The notes below the pieces were generated by a model that saw nothing but the letters and a program-made list of their open reading frames with translations, had not been told where the DNA came from and searched no databases. Source: Streptomyces sp. NBC_01485 (GTDB taxonomy: Bacteria > Actinomycetota > Actinomycetes > Streptomycetales > Streptomycetaceae). From it: DNA of 64,000 nucleotides. A program made the position numbers and the translations under genes. The stretch is from the NCBI RefSeq assembly GCF_036227125.1, contig NZ_CP109435.1, forward strand, positions 620,001 through 684,000. Reading direction: 5' to 3'. Positions 55,650 through 64,000 of the stretch are shown here, one piece after another. Positions within the stretch are counted from its first letter, which is position 1. Every line of letters begins with the position of its first letter.

Positions 55650-55720
55650 CGAGCGTCCAGGCCCGGCACGCCCATCGGGGCTACCGGCAGCAGCTCAAGG
55701 GGCGCCGGGCGCAGTGGTGA
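55595..55720 (+). pseudogene. Possible crotonase-type gene fragment fused to the dehydrogenase 3' end
   Basis: In the frame that ends at TGA 55720, the last 41 codons read [20 protein letters not shown] then VQARHAHRGYRQQLKGRRAQW. 'FSAGLDL' matches the oxyanion segment of enoyl-CoA hydratase-like proteins. Upstream of 55595 this frame is a shadow of the dehydrogenase. Nothing similar continues downstream, where the MBL gene starts. The identification is tentative. Confidence 0.3.
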
Positions 55721-55756
55721 GTCGCGCAACTGCCCACGCTGACAAGGAGGTTGTTC

Positions 55757-56761
55757 ATGGACGGTGAAGACCAGAAGCTCCCGGCCTGGGTGACCTGGCA
55801 GCGCAGGCCCTTTCCCGACGCCAACCTGCTTCTGCTGCGCGGGGGCCGACCGGCCCTCGTCGACAGCGGGTTCGTCGGCCACGCGGCGGAGACGGCCGCC
55901 TGGGTCCGCGCACACGCCGGGGACCTGTCGCTGGTCGTGAACACGCACTGGCACTCCGACCATGTCGGGGGCAACGCGCTGCTCCAGGCCAGGGGGGCCG
56001 GCATCGCGGCCGGCGTACCGGACGCCCGGGCCGTCGCCCGGCGGGATCCGGGGTGCTGCCTGGCGGAGTACCTCGACCAGCCGGTCAGCCCCTACACCGT
56101 CGACGAACCGCTCCACGACGGGCAGGTCCTGCGGCTGGGCGACGCCGACTGGACGGTCGTCAGCACGCCCGGACACACCCCCGGCCATCTGTCGCTGTGG
56201 GAGCCCGAGGAGCGGCTGCTGGTGGTCGGCGACGCCCTGTCGGAGTACGACGTCGGCTGGGTCAACCTCGCGCTCGACGGCCCCGACGCGGCGTCCACCG
56301 CGCTCGCCTCCCTGCACCGGCTGGCCGACCTGCGGCCCCGCTCGGTGCTGCCCGCGCACGGGCCGATGCCCGCCGACCCGAGTGCCACGTTCGCCGCCGC
56401 GGTACGTCGCGCCCAGCGTCTCGTCGACGACCCGGCCGGCGCGGTCTGGTACGGCGCACGGCGGATCTTCGCCTTCGCCCTGATGATCCGGGGCGGGGTT
56501 CCCGCCGACGAGGTCGAGCCCTATCTGCACGTGCGGGCCTGGCTGACCGACGCGGCCCGGCTGCTGGGCGAGGCGCCCGAGGCACTCGCCACCGAGCTGG
56601 TCGACACCATGCTCCGCAGCGGCGCGATCGCCCTGCGCGACGGGCGGCTGCACGCGACCGCCGAACACACGCCCGTCACCGCGGAATCCCTGCGGGTGCC
56701 GTATCCCCGGGCATGGCCGGCAGCGGCACCGACAACCGCGGAGGCCGCCGAGCGGCAGTGA
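55757..56761 (+). CDS. MBL-fold metallo-hydrolase
   Basis: A 334-residue metallo-beta-lactamase-fold protein. It has the metal-binding motif H64-W-H66-S-D68-H69 ('VNTHWHSDHVGG'), 'STPGHTPGHLSLW' with the third metal His, 'LLVVGDAL' with the bridging Asp, and 'LPAHGPM' with the last His. The C-terminal helical part resembles the winged-helix tail seen in LACTB2/Pnkd-like hydrolases. The ATG at 55757 has a near-ideal 'AAGGAGG' 6 nt upstream. It would hydrolyse a thioester, lactone or similar bond; substrate unknown. It converges with the SDR at 56774, with only 12 bp between stops. Confidence 0.92.
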   Translation: MDGEDQKLPAWVTWQRRPFPDANLLLLRGGRPALVDSGFVGHAAETAAWVRAHAGDLSLVVNTHWHSDHVGGNALLQARGAGIAAGVPDARAVARRDPGCCLAEYLDQPVSPYTVDEPLHDGQVLRLGDADWTVVSTPGHTPGHLSLWEPEERLLVVGDALSEYDVGWVNLALDGPDAASTALASLHRLADLRPRSVLPAHGPMPADPSATFAAAVRRAQRLVDDPAGAVWYGARRIFAFALMIRGGVPADEVEPYLHVRAWLTDAARLLGEAPEALATELVDTMLRSGAIALRDGRLHATAEHTPVTAESLRVPYPRAWPAAAPTTAEAAERQ

Positions 56762-56773
56762 CGGCCGCCCGCT

Positions 56774-57637
56774 TCACCGGGTCCGGGGCAGTACCGGCAG
56801 GTCGGTCAGCTCCGCCGACCGCTCCCACAGTCGCCCGGCCAGGTGCGGGTCGCGGGCCTGCTCGTTCTTGGGCTCCTCGCGGGTGAGCCGGTGGAAGTAG
56901 GCGCCGTTCACCGACTGCGGGTCGACGGTGGCCAGGTGCAGCAGGGGTTCGGCGCCCTGCTCGGGAGACAGGAGCAGCACCTTGCCCACCCAGGAGCTCA
57001 TCAGCTTCCCTTGCATCGCGTTCTCGCGGGCGACCTCGGTGGCGACCGAGCCGGGGTGGAAGGCCGAGGTGGTGACACCCGTGCCCCGCATGCGGTGCGC
57101 GAGCTCCCGGGTGAAGAGGATCGTCGCGATCTTGGACGCCCCGTAGGCCCGCAGCTTGTGGTAGCCGACCCCGGTGCCGTTGAGGTCGTTCAGGTCGAGG
57201 TGCGCCTTGCGGTACTGGAGGCTGCCCGTGTTGATCACCCGGGCGTCCGGCGATTCGGCCAGGCGGTCCAGGAGGAGGTTCGTGAGGAGGAACGGCGCCA
57301 GGTGGTTGACCTGGATGTTCATCTCATGGCCGTCGACGCTGGTCCGGTGGTCCTCGAAGATGGCGCCCGCGTTGTTGGCCAGGACGTCGATCCGCCCGTG
57401 GGCGGCCAGCAGGTCCGCGGCGAGCGTGCGAACCGAGTCCAGCGACCCGAAGTCCGCCAGGTGCATGGTGCCGCCGACCTGGGCCGCGATCGCCGCCGTC
57501 TTCTCCCGGGACCGCCCCACCACCGCCACGGACGCGCCCCGTTCGGCGAACAGCCGGGCCGCCGCGGCACCGATCCCGGCACTGGCGCCGGTGACCACCA
57601 CCGTCCTGCCCCGCAGATCCCGCACTCCACCGCTCAT
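56774..57637 (-). CDS. Short-chain dehydrogenase (retinol-dehydrogenase-like)
   Basis: A 287-residue SDR with 'VVVTGASAGIGAAAARLF', 'VVGRSREK' (Arg suggests NADP(H)), 'VLANNAGAIFEDHRTSVDGHEMNIQVNHLAPFLLTNLLL' and the active-site 'YGASKIATILFTRELA' with Tyr/Lys. This matches the RDH/WWOX-like subgroup that handles lipophilic alcohols and ketones. The ATG at 57637 has 'GAGG' 6 nt upstream and is preferred to an ATG at 57658. It is divergent from TetR 57777 with two operators between them. Confidence 0.92.
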   Translation of the reverse strand: MSGGVRDLRGRTVVVTGASAGIGAAAARLFAERGASVAVVGRSREKTAAIAAQVGGTMHLADFGSLDSVRTLAADLLAAHGRIDVLANNAGAIFEDHRTSVDGHEMNIQVNHLAPFLLTNLLLDRLAESPDARVINTGSLQYRKAHLDLNDLNGTGVGYHKLRAYGASKIATILFTRELAHRMRGTGVTTSAFHPGSVATEVARENAMQGKLMSSWVGKVLLLSPEQGAEPLLHLATVDPQSVNGAYFHRLTREEPKNEQARDPHLAGRLWERSAELTDLPVLPRTR

Positions 57638-57693
57638 CAGGTTCCTCACTCTCATCACCAGCTGTGTTACTTGCCGCTCATGGCGAATAGCTC

Positions 57694-57717
57694 AAGCGAT
57701 ATTCAGCTATCGCTTGC
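57694..57717. promoter_or_regulatory. TetR operator upstream of the SDR gene
   Basis: CAAGCGATA (57694-57702) and TATCGCTTG (57709-57717) are perfect 9-bp inverted arms around TTCAGC. The core AGCGATA-TTCAGC-TATCG recurs at 57744 in the same register. Confidence 0.8.
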
Positions 57718-57743
57718 GTTTCGAGTGAACCGTACCGTCTAGT

Positions 57744-57757
57744 GATAGTCAACTATC
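57744..57757. promoter_or_regulatory. TetR operator upstream of the TetR gene
   Basis: GATAGT-CA-ACTATC, a perfect inverted repeat. Its context AGTGATAGTCAACTATCGGA lines up with AGCGATATTCAGCTATCGCT of the site 50 bp away. It is 20 bp before the TetR start. Confidence 0.75.
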
Positions 57758-57776
57758 GGATGGTAGGGTCCACGCC

Positions 57777-58421
57777 ATGTCCCCCGATGCCGCGCGGCGG
57801 CTGCGCGCCGATGCCGCGCGAAACTCCGAGAGGATCCTGCGGGCCGCGCGGGAGGTGTACGCGGAGAGCGGCCCCGACGCGATGCTCGAGGAGATCGCCC
57901 GCCGCGCCGGCGTGGGCATCGCGACGCTCTACCGGCGCTTCCCCAACAAGGAGGCGCTCGTCCGGGCGGCCCTGGGGCAGAGCATCACCGAGCAGCTCTC
58001 TCCCGCGATCGAGCAGGCGCTGGACGGTGACGACGCCCGACAGGGCCTGGTCACGCTACTGGAAGCCGCCCTGGTCATGGTGGCCCGCGAGCGCAACACC
58101 CTGGCCGCCGCGGACAACCCCGGCGCCCTCACGACGGGGGCCGCCGCCCCGTTCCTCGACTCCCTGATGCTGCTCGTCCGCCGGGGACAGCAGGCCGGCA
58201 CCATCCGTGCCGATCTCCTCCCCGACGACATGCAACGGATCATCGGGATGCTCATCAGCGTCCTGTGGAACATGGACCCGGACAGTGACGGCTGGCGGCG
58301 CTATGTCGCGCTCATGCTGGACGCGCTCTCACCCGTCGGCGCGAGCCCCCTCCCACCGGCGGCTCCGATGACGGAGTGCCGTGAGGGAAAGCAGCCGGGC
58401 CACCCCACGCTCGGCGGTTGA
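57777..58421 (+). CDS. TetR-family regulator
   Basis: A 214-residue TetR protein with HTH 'NSERILRAAREVYAESGPDAMLEEIARRAGVGIATLYRRFPNKEALVRAAL' and a SbtR-like C-terminal ligand domain. It is divergent from the SDR gene. Each gene has one copy of the AGYGATA...TATCG palindrome next to its start, so it most likely represses both. A strong hairpin follows at 58549-58585. Confidence 0.93.
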   Translation: MSPDAARRLRADAARNSERILRAAREVYAESGPDAMLEEIARRAGVGIATLYRRFPNKEALVRAALGQSITEQLSPAIEQALDGDDARQGLVTLLEAALVMVARERNTLAAADNPGALTTGAAAPFLDSLMLLVRRGQQAGTIRADLLPDDMQRIIGMLISVLWNMDPDSDGWRRYVALMLDALSPVGASPLPPAAPMTECREGKQPGHPTLGG

Positions 58422-58548
58422 GAAAACGGTTTCTTCCTGAGATCTGAGCCGTACGCTCATCCGGCCGACCCTGTCGCCCGCCACGGCGAGCCAGGACGCC
58501 TGGATGAAAGGCGTCACTTCCGTCGCCATTCACGCCAGAGCGCATGCG

Positions 58549-58585
58549 GAAGACCCCCGGAGCAGCACCAGCTCCGGGGGTCTTC
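58549..58585. terminator. Bidirectional terminator between TetR and GH95 genes
   Basis: GAAGACCCCCGGAGC (58549-58563) pairs perfectly with 58571-58585 around a 7-nt loop. It lies 128 nt past the TetR stop and 65 nt past the GH95 stop on the other strand. Confidence 0.85.
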
Positions 58586-58649
58586 GGCGTGCCGTACGCA
58601 TGCCGGGCGGTCGGGTGTCCGGCGCCGTACCCGTCGGCACCCGTCAGCG

Positions 58650-61600
58650 TCAGGGCCTGGCCGGCTTCACCTTCCTGTCGACGCCGTTCACCCGCACGGT
58701 GACGTTCCCCCGGTTGCGCGCCCGGTCGGCCACGACGCGGTAGGACGTGACCTTCCCGTTGCGCCACTCGCAGTCGATCTCGTAACCGCCGCGGGCGCGG
58801 AGCCCGGTGAAGGAACCCTTGGCCTTCCAGCCGTCCGGCAGGGCGGGCAGCAGGTGGACGACGCCGTCGTGGCTCTGCACGAGCATCTCCGCCACGGCGC
58901 CCGTGATGCCGAAGTTGCCGTCCATCTGGAAGGGCGGGTGGTTGCCGAACATGTTGGGCAGCGTGTTGTAGGCCAGCAGTCCGCGCAGCATGATCTGGGC
59001 GCGCTGCCCGTCACCGAGGCGGGCGAAGAGGGCCGCCCGCCAGGGCCAGGTCCACGAACGGCGGCTGTCGTCCGGCACCGTCGCGGCCGTGAACGGGACG
59101 CCGTCCTTCTCGCCGCACCGCGCCTTGAGCGAGACGAGGGCGGCGGCCGCGAAGTCAGTCGTCTTCGGGGTGATCTGGCGGCCCGGGTAGACGGCGAAGA
59201 GGTTCGAGGTGTGGCGGTGGTAGTCGGTGGGGCTGTCCATGTCCTCCTGCCACTCCTGCAGTTGGCCCCACTTGCCGATCTTGTTCGGGGCGAGGCGCGC
59301 CTGCATGTCCGCGACCTTGGCCCGGTAGGCGGGATCCGCCTTGAGCGCCGCCTCGCAGTCCAGGTAGTTCTGGAACAGGTCCCAGATGATCTGCTGGTCG
59401 TACATGACGCCGTCCTCGCGCGGCCCGTGCTCGGGGGACCAGCCGTTCGGCGAGACGAGGAGTCCGTCCGCGCGCTCCTTCAGCTGGTCTTCCCAGAACT
59501 CGCAGATCTCCTTGATCATCGGGTAGGCGACGGTGCGGAGGTAGCCCATGTCCTGGGTGAACGCCCAGTGTTCGTACAGGTGTTGGGCGTACCAGGCGCT
59601 CGCGACGGTGTTCCACTCCCACGAGTTGCCGCCGAAGACGCTCTGGCTGGTGCGGGCGGTCCAGCCGCGTGTGTCCTTGCCGAAGGCGTTGCGGGTCGCG
59701 ACGCGGCTGGGCACCGCCACCTGCTGGACGAACCCGACGAGTGCCTCATGGCACTCCGACAGGTTCGTCGTCTCGGCTCCCCAGTAGTTCATCTGGATGT
59801 TGATGTTGGTGTGGTAGTCGGAGGCCCACGCCGGCTGGTTGCTGTCGTTCCACAGGCCCTGGAGGTTGGCGGGCAGGCCGTTCGGGCGGGAGGAACTGAT
59901 CAGCAGGTAGCGGCCGTAGTCGAACATCGTCTGTTCGAGCGTCGGGTCCTCGCCGCCCGCCGCGTACCGCGCCAGCCGGGCGTCGGTCGGCAGCGCGAAG
60001 ACGGCGGCGTCGGAGGTGCCCCAGGCGACCGAGACCCGGTTCATGAGGGCGCGCGTCGCGGCGGTGTGCTCGTCGCGCAGCTTGTCGTAGGACCGGGCGG
60101 TCGCCTTGGCGAGTGTTTTGGCGACGATCGGCTGCGGATCGGGTCCGCGCCACCCGGCGGCGGCGTCCAGCTTGTAGTCGGTGCGGGCGTCGAGGAACAG
60201 GGTCAGGGTCGTGCAGCCGCTGAACCGGAGCACCGACCCGTCGGCGCGCAGGTCGCCGTCGGTGTGCACGGCCCGGACGGTGCAGGTGTGCTTGAGCCCG
60301 TTGCCCATGACACCGCTGAAGGCGATCCGGCCGGCGCGGGCGTCGACGGTCGTCGGGGCGTCGTCCTGTGCGGACGTCAGCGATATCGCGCCGGAGAGTT
60401 CCCGGGCGCCGTCCGACTTGTACCGGAAGACCATGACGTCGGCGGAGCGGCTGGCGAAGGCCTCGCGCAGGACACGCCGTCCCGGCGCGCCGAAGCGGGT
60501 GACGTGGACGCCCTTCACGAAGTCCAGGCTGCGCTGGTAGTCGACGACCGTCCGCTGCGTGCGCGAGTCGAAGCCCTGCCCCTGGAGCGCGATCTCCGCG
60601 ATCTGCATGCCGCCGGAGGACGCGCCGGGGGTCAGGGTGAGCCGGTAGGCGCGGTAGGCCGTGCCGTTGGTGATCGGGAAGGTCCGGGTCTCACCTCGGC
60701 CGGCGAAGGACTTTCCTGGGTTCTGCGTGTCGAGGGCCGTCCAGGCACGCCCGTCCTGCGAGGCCTCGAGCGTCCATCGCCGGGGGTCGTCCCGCGGCCG
60801 GTCCGGTGCCGCCGTCAGCGCGTACGAGGTGACGACGACCGCGCGGGGCAGGTCGGCCTGCCAGACGACCGGGGCGTCGGCGTCGACCCGCCAGACCGTG
60901 GCCGGGTCGCGGTCCACCGAACGCGAGATGTCCGTCCTCCGGGATCCCTTGCAGTGCCCGCTCGGCGACGACAGGTACATCGAGCCGCCCGCGCCGAAGT
61001 CGACGCCGGACAGACCGATCTCGCTCACCTGGAAGTGGCTGACGCCCGCCTTGGGGACGAAGTCGAACCGGTAGAAGCGGTAGGCGGCGGGAGCGGCGCA
61101 GGTGAATTCCTTCGTCTGGAAACGGCTCTCGAAGGGCGCCGCCAGCGTGCGGCTGTCCAGCGTGGTCCAGGTGGTGCCGTCGGCGGAACCGGAGAACGTC
61201 CACTCCTGCGGGTCGCGCTGCGGCACGTCGTTGGCGCTGGTCAGTCGGTAGGTCGCGACGGCGACAGGTTCGGGCAGGTCGACCTGCCACCGCACCTTCG
61301 CGCCGGGCCCCTCGATGCACCACTTGGTGTTCGAGGCGCCGTCGTACGACTTGTCGACGCCCTCCGACGAGGAGCTGCTGTACGGTCCGCCCGGAGCCGT
61401 GACCACCGGATTCGCGCGGGGAGCGAAGGTGACGACGACGTCGCCGAAGTTCCGGTACGAGCCGAAGCCGGTCATCCCGGTGTCGAAGTCGCTGTCCGGC
61501 TTGCCGGCGAGAGCGTTGTCGTAGTTGTTGACGCCGCCCCACAGACTCTGCTCGTTGAACTGGATGCGCTCCTCGTAGGGATCGGCGAAGAGCATGGCGC

Positions 61601-61874
61601 CGAGCCGGCCGTTGCCGATCGGCAGGGCCTGCGACTCCCAGTCCACGGCGGGTACGGAGTACTTCAGCGCCTTGCGCGACAGGGTCGGCCACTGGACGGC
61701 CGCCGGCCCGCCGGTCCCCGCGGCGACGGCCTGTCCCACGGGGGCTCCGCCGGCCAGCTGAGTGATCAGAGGTGCAAGGGCGAGGGCGCCGCCGAACTTG
61801 AGGACGCTTCGTCGCTGCGGTTGGGATTCATTGATCACGGTGAAATCTCCCGGCCCATTCATCGGCTCTTTCAT
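58650..61874 (-). CDS. Secreted GH95 alpha-L-fucosidase with two inserted discoidin-like domains
   Basis: A 1074-residue exported GH95 enzyme that releases alpha-1,2-linked fucose (or L-galactose) by inversion. The Tat signal is '[34 protein letters not shown]'. The N-terminal GH95 domain begins '[32 protein letters not shown]'. It is interrupted at ~145-435 by two F5/8-type (CBM32-like) domains ('[38 protein letters not shown]' and '[38 protein letters not shown]') and resumes at '[20 protein letters not shown]'. The (alpha/alpha)6 catalytic barrel follows ('[30 protein letters not shown]', '[13 protein letters not shown]'). The ATG at 61874 or 61862 is possible; both follow the same duplicated GAAAGAGCCG. 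Confidence 0.93.
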   Translation of the reverse strand: MKEPMNGPGDFTVINESQPQRRSVLKFGGALALAPLITQLAGGAPVGQAVAAGTGGPAAVQWPTLSRKALKYSVPAVDWESQALPIGNGRLGAMLFADPYEERIQFNEQSLWGGVNNYDNALAGKPDSDFDTGMTGFGSYRNFGDVVVTFAPRANPVVTAPGGPYSSSSSEGVDKSYDGASNTKWCIEGPGAKVRWQVDLPEPVAVATYRLTSANDVPQRDPQEWTFSGSADGTTWTTLDSRTLAAPFESRFQTKEFTCAAPAAYRFYRFDFVPKAGVSHFQVSEIGLSGVDFGAGGSMYLSSPSGHCKGSRRTDISRSVDRDPATVWRVDADAPVVWQADLPRAVVVTSYALTAAPDRPRDDPRRWTLEASQDGRAWTALDTQNPGKSFAGRGETRTFPITNGTAYRAYRLTLTPGASSGGMQIAEIALQGQGFDSRTQRTVVDYQRSLDFVKGVHVTRFGAPGRRVLREAFASRSADVMVFRYKSDGARELSGAISLTSAQDDAPTTVDARAGRIAFSGVMGNGLKHTCTVRAVHTDGDLRADGSVLRFSGCTTLTLFLDARTDYKLDAAAGWRGPDPQPIVAKTLAKATARSYDKLRDEHTAATRALMNRVSVAWGTSDAAVFALPTDARLARYAAGGEDPTLEQTMFDYGRYLLISSSRPNGLPANLQGLWNDSNQPAWASDYHTNINIQMNYWGAETTNLSECHEALVGFVQQVAVPSRVATRNAFGKDTRGWTARTSQSVFGGNSWEWNTVASAWYAQHLYEHWAFTQDMGYLRTVAYPMIKEICEFWEDQLKERADGLLVSPNGWSPEHGPREDGVMYDQQIIWDLFQNYLDCEAALKADPAYRAKVADMQARLAPNKIGKWGQLQEWQEDMDSPTDYHRHTSNLFAVYPGRQITPKTTDFAAAALVSLKARCGEKDGVPFTAATVPDDSRRSWTWPWRAALFARLGDGQRAQIMLRGLLAYNTLPNMFGNHPPFQMDGNFGITGAVAEMLVQSHDGVVHLLPALPDGWKAKGSFTGLRARGGYEIDCEWRNGKVTSYRVVADRARNRGNVTVRVNGVDRKVKPARP

Positions 61875-61929
61875 CGGCTCTTTCCAGAAGAACTGACAGC
61901 CACATCGACGCCTGTCGAGGGCGCGATCA

Positions 61930-61965
61930 TCGTCGCCGGATGATAGATCGGATGTCTAGAGGTAG
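61930..61965. promoter_or_regulatory. Candidate operator upstream of the GH95 gene
   Basis: In the minus-strand promoter area, TAGATCGGATGTCTA is a near-palindrome (TAGAnnnnnnnTCTA) in A+T-richer sequence, typical of GntR/LacI-like control of sugar genes. No regulator gene adjoins it. Confidence 0.4.
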
Positions 61966-62194
61966 GCACCAAAGGGCGTCAAGCGTGCCGGTTCGACGCC
62001 GGCTCTTGCGGCGACTCCGGGCGGCCAGGAACTCGGCGGCTCACCCATCAGGCGTCCGCCCGGGCCGCGAAGGCTCCTGTTCGGTACCGAGCGACTCGAA
62101 CAGGAGTCCATAATTTCACATACATGGCATGCCCATGACGTACGCTCCCACCGATCTTTCTCCTTCGTACCCCCAAAGGTCTGGGAGGACCCGG
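61966..62194. other. Divergent intergenic region with hairpin and palindrome before the S53 protease
   Basis: There is no gene in the 320-bp gap 61875-62194. CTCCTGTTCG (62074-62083) pairs perfectly with CGAACAGGAG (62097-62106). CATGG-CATGC-CCATG (62123-62137) is a short inverted repeat. Both lie 5' of the protease and may act as an attenuator, an operator or both. The ribosome site GGGAGG is at 62183-62188. Confidence 0.5.
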
Positions 62195-64000
62195 ATGATC
62201 AAGGTGGCCCTTTTCCAAGCACGGTTGGCGAGACTTGTCGCCGTCGTCGGCACTCTGGCGGCGCTGACGGTGGGATTACCGGCCGCCGCTTCCGCCTCCG
62301 GCGGCACGAACACGATCAATACGAGCACGACCAGTACGAACACGATCAGTACCGAGACGATCGGTACCGAGACGGCCGGTACCGGCGCAGCGTCGGAGCC
62401 GCAGCCGGCGGCCACCCGTCAACTGTGCGCGAGACCCGAACGGCCCGGCGAAATGGCCTGCTTCGCGGTCGCACGCGACGACGTCCCGTCCGGCAAGGGG
62501 CTGCAACCCCTGCTGGCCCCGGCCGGGCTGGGCCCCGCCGATCTGCAGAGCGCCTACGACCTGCCGTCGGACGCCGCGGGCGGCGGTGCCACGGTGGCCG
62601 TCGTCGTCGCCTACGACAACCCCAACGCCGAGGCCGATCTCGCCACCTACCGCTCGCAGTTCGGCCTGCCGCCCTGCACCACCGCCAACGGGTGCTTCCG
62701 CAAGACCGACCAGCGGGGCGGCACCGACTACCCGCAGCCCGACGCGGGCTGGGCGGCCGAGATCGCCCTCGACCTGGACATGGTCAGCGCCGTCTGCCCG
62801 CGGTGCTCCATCCTGCTCGTCGAGGCGGACGGGCCGGACATCGACAGCCTCGGCACAGCGGAGAACACCGCCGTCGCGCTCGGCGCGACGTACGTGTCCA
62901 ACAGCTGGGGCGCCAGCGAGAACGCGGTCGGCGACGTCTCCGGCGACGCGTACTTCAAACACCCGGGCGTGGCCATCACCTTCAGCACCGGCGACTTCGG
63001 CTACGGCTTCGGCCCCAGCTTCCCGGCGACGCTGCCGTACGTGACCGCGGTCGGCGGGACCTCCCTGAGCCGCGACGGCGCGGCGGCCCGCGGCTGGAGC
63101 GAGACCGCGTGGACCGGTGCGGGCAGCGGCTGCTCGGCCCACCAGGCCAAGCCGTCCTTCCAGACCGACCGCGGCTGCGCGAAGCGCGCCGAGTCGGACG
63201 TGTCGGCGGTCGCCGACCCGAACACCGGGGTGAGCGTCTACAACACGTACGAGGACGGAGGCTGGGGCGTGTACGGCGGAACCAGCGCGTCCGCCCCGAT
63301 CATCGCCGCGACCTACGCCCTCGCCGGGGCGCCCGGCAAGACCACCTACCCGGGCGCCTACCCGTACGCCCACCCCGGCGCGCTCAACGACGTGACCACC
63401 GGCACCAACGGCACCTGCTCCCCCGCCTACCTGTGCACCTCCAACGCCGGCTACGACGGCCCCACCGGCCTCGGCACCCCCGACGGCACCGCCGCCTTCA
63501 CGACCGGCCCGTACGGCGAGCTGGCCGGCAAGGTGACCGACCCCGGCACCGGCGCGCCGCTCGGCGGGGTGCGGATCACCGCGGGCGCGAACGCCACGAC
63601 GACCGACGAACAGGGCGCGTACGACATGACCCTCCCGGCGGGCACGTACGACGTGTCCGCCGCCAGGTTCGGCTACGGCAGCGCCACGACGGCCGGGGTC
63701 GAGATCGCCGACCGGCAGACCGCCACCCGGAGCTTCACCCTCACCGCCCAGCCCCTGGTCACCGTCAGCGGACGGATCCGGGACGGCTCCGGGCACGGCT
63801 GGCCGCTCCACGCAGGCGTCCAGGTCGCGGACGAGCCCGCCACCCGTACGTACACCGACCCCGACACCGGCCGCTACACCCTCCGGCTGCCCGCCAACAG
63901 CACGTTCAGCCTCCAGGTCGACCCGGTGTACCCGGGCTACCAGGTGACGACGACCGACCTGACGGTCGCGGACCGGGGGCGCACCAAGAACGTCAGCGTG
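62195..64000 (+). CDS. Secreted S53-family (sedolisin) serine-carboxyl protease, 3' end outside window
   Basis: 602 residues are visible and the frame is still open at the window end. The signal peptide is 'VALFQARLARLVAVVGTLAALTVGLPAAASAS'. A Thr/Asn/Ser-rich linker with repeated acg-atc-agt-acc codons (residues ~36-65) follows. The sedolisin catalytic domain has Glu189 and Asp193 spaced by four ('AAEIALDLDMVSAVCP'), the oxyanion Asp in 'FSTGDFGYGFGPSFPATLPYVTAVGGTSL', and Ser364 in 'YGGTSASAP'. Carboxypeptidase-regulatory-like beta domains begin at ~445 ('GELAGKVTDPGTGAPLGGVRITAG') and are followed by at least one more. The usual ~180-residue S53 propeptide is short or missing. The ATG at 62195 has 'GGGAGG' 6 nt upstream. 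It is a likely extracellular acid-tolerant peptidase. Confidence 0.9.
   Translation, partial: MIKVALFQARLARLVAVVGTLAALTVGLPAAASASGGTNTINTSTTSTNTISTETIGTETAGTGAASEPQPAATRQLCARPERPGEMACFAVARDDVPSGKGLQPLLAPAGLGPADLQSAYDLPSDAAGGGATVAVVVAYDNPNAEADLATYRSQFGLPPCTTANGCFRKTDQRGGTDYPQPDAGWAAEIALDLDMVSAVCPRCSILLVEADGPDIDSLGTAENTAVALGATYVSNSWGASENAVGDVSGDAYFKHPGVAITFSTGDFGYGFGPSFPATLPYVTAVGGTSLSRDGAAARGWSETAWTGAGSGCSAHQAKPSFQTDRGCAKRAESDVSAVADPNTGVSVYNTYEDGGWGVYGGTSASAPIIAATYALAGAPGKTTYPGAYPYAHPGALNDVTTGTNGTCSPAYLCTSNAGYDGPTGLGTPDGTAAFTTGPYGELAGKVTDPGTGAPLGGVRITAGANATTTDEQGAYDMTLPAGTYDVSAARFGYGSATTAGVEIADRQTATRSFTLTAQPLVTVSGRIRDGSGHGWPLHAGVQVADEPATRTYTDPDTGRYTLRLPANSTFSLQVDPVYPGYQVTTTDLTVADRGRTKNVSV

Overview
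The window is about 70% G+C, with strong third-position G/C bias, frequent GTG and TTG starts, many TetR regulators, Tat-type signals and dense operons. This fits an actinomycete, most likely Streptomyces. The genus is inferred from gene style; there is no rRNA gene here to confirm it. I found no tRNA, rRNA, CRISPR array, insertion sequence or phage gene. About 48 protein genes are supported, and the first and last run off the window edges.

Positions 1-39,120 look like an accessory catabolic region for a glycosylated, largely hydrophobic natural product. The glycosidases are a GH2 fragment (1-1708), GH1 (20297), a LacZ-type GH2 (21517), a GH2 beta-glucuronidase with the NxKG carboxylate-binding motif (24661) and GH3 (30080). 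Uptake would be by a peptide/oligosaccharide-type ABC transporter (13124-18426) in which one permease is fused to one ATPase. The aglycone enzymes are a Baeyer-Villiger-type monooxygenase (26542), a flavin reductase (2833), a DUF35 OB-fold protein with 3-hydroxyacyl-CoA dehydrogenase (3415-4742), thiolase plus a FadB-like protein (4912-8309), an acyl-CoA ligase, two enoyl-CoA hydratases, SDR and Gfo/Idh dehydrogenases, and four alpha/beta hydrolases. A 27-bp two-part element with constant spacing occurs upstream of both the secreted hydrolase (11894, minus strand) and the ligase operon (32780), which links the two halves. A TetR protein with three look-alike palindromes seems to control the beta-oxidation genes.

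Positions 39,121-47,000 hold an unusual 9-bp tandem repeat with a 52-bp higher-order period, an MMPL exporter divergent from a two-component pair, an SDR/TetR divergent pair, a severed C-terminal fragment of a large membrane protein, a remnant of an Lrp/AsnC gene, and a Tat lipoprotein carbonic anhydrase.

Positions 47,183-64,000 carry a 1260-residue HTH-STAND NTPase-WD40 protein, a divergent Lrp/LysE amino-acid export pair with a thioesterase and an aminotransferase, and two TetR-dehydrogenase divergent pairs with clear palindromic operators. They also hold an MBL-fold hydrolase, a GH95 alpha-L-fucosidase with two discoidin-like domains inserted in its N-terminal domain, and the start of a secreted S53 (sedolisin) protease.
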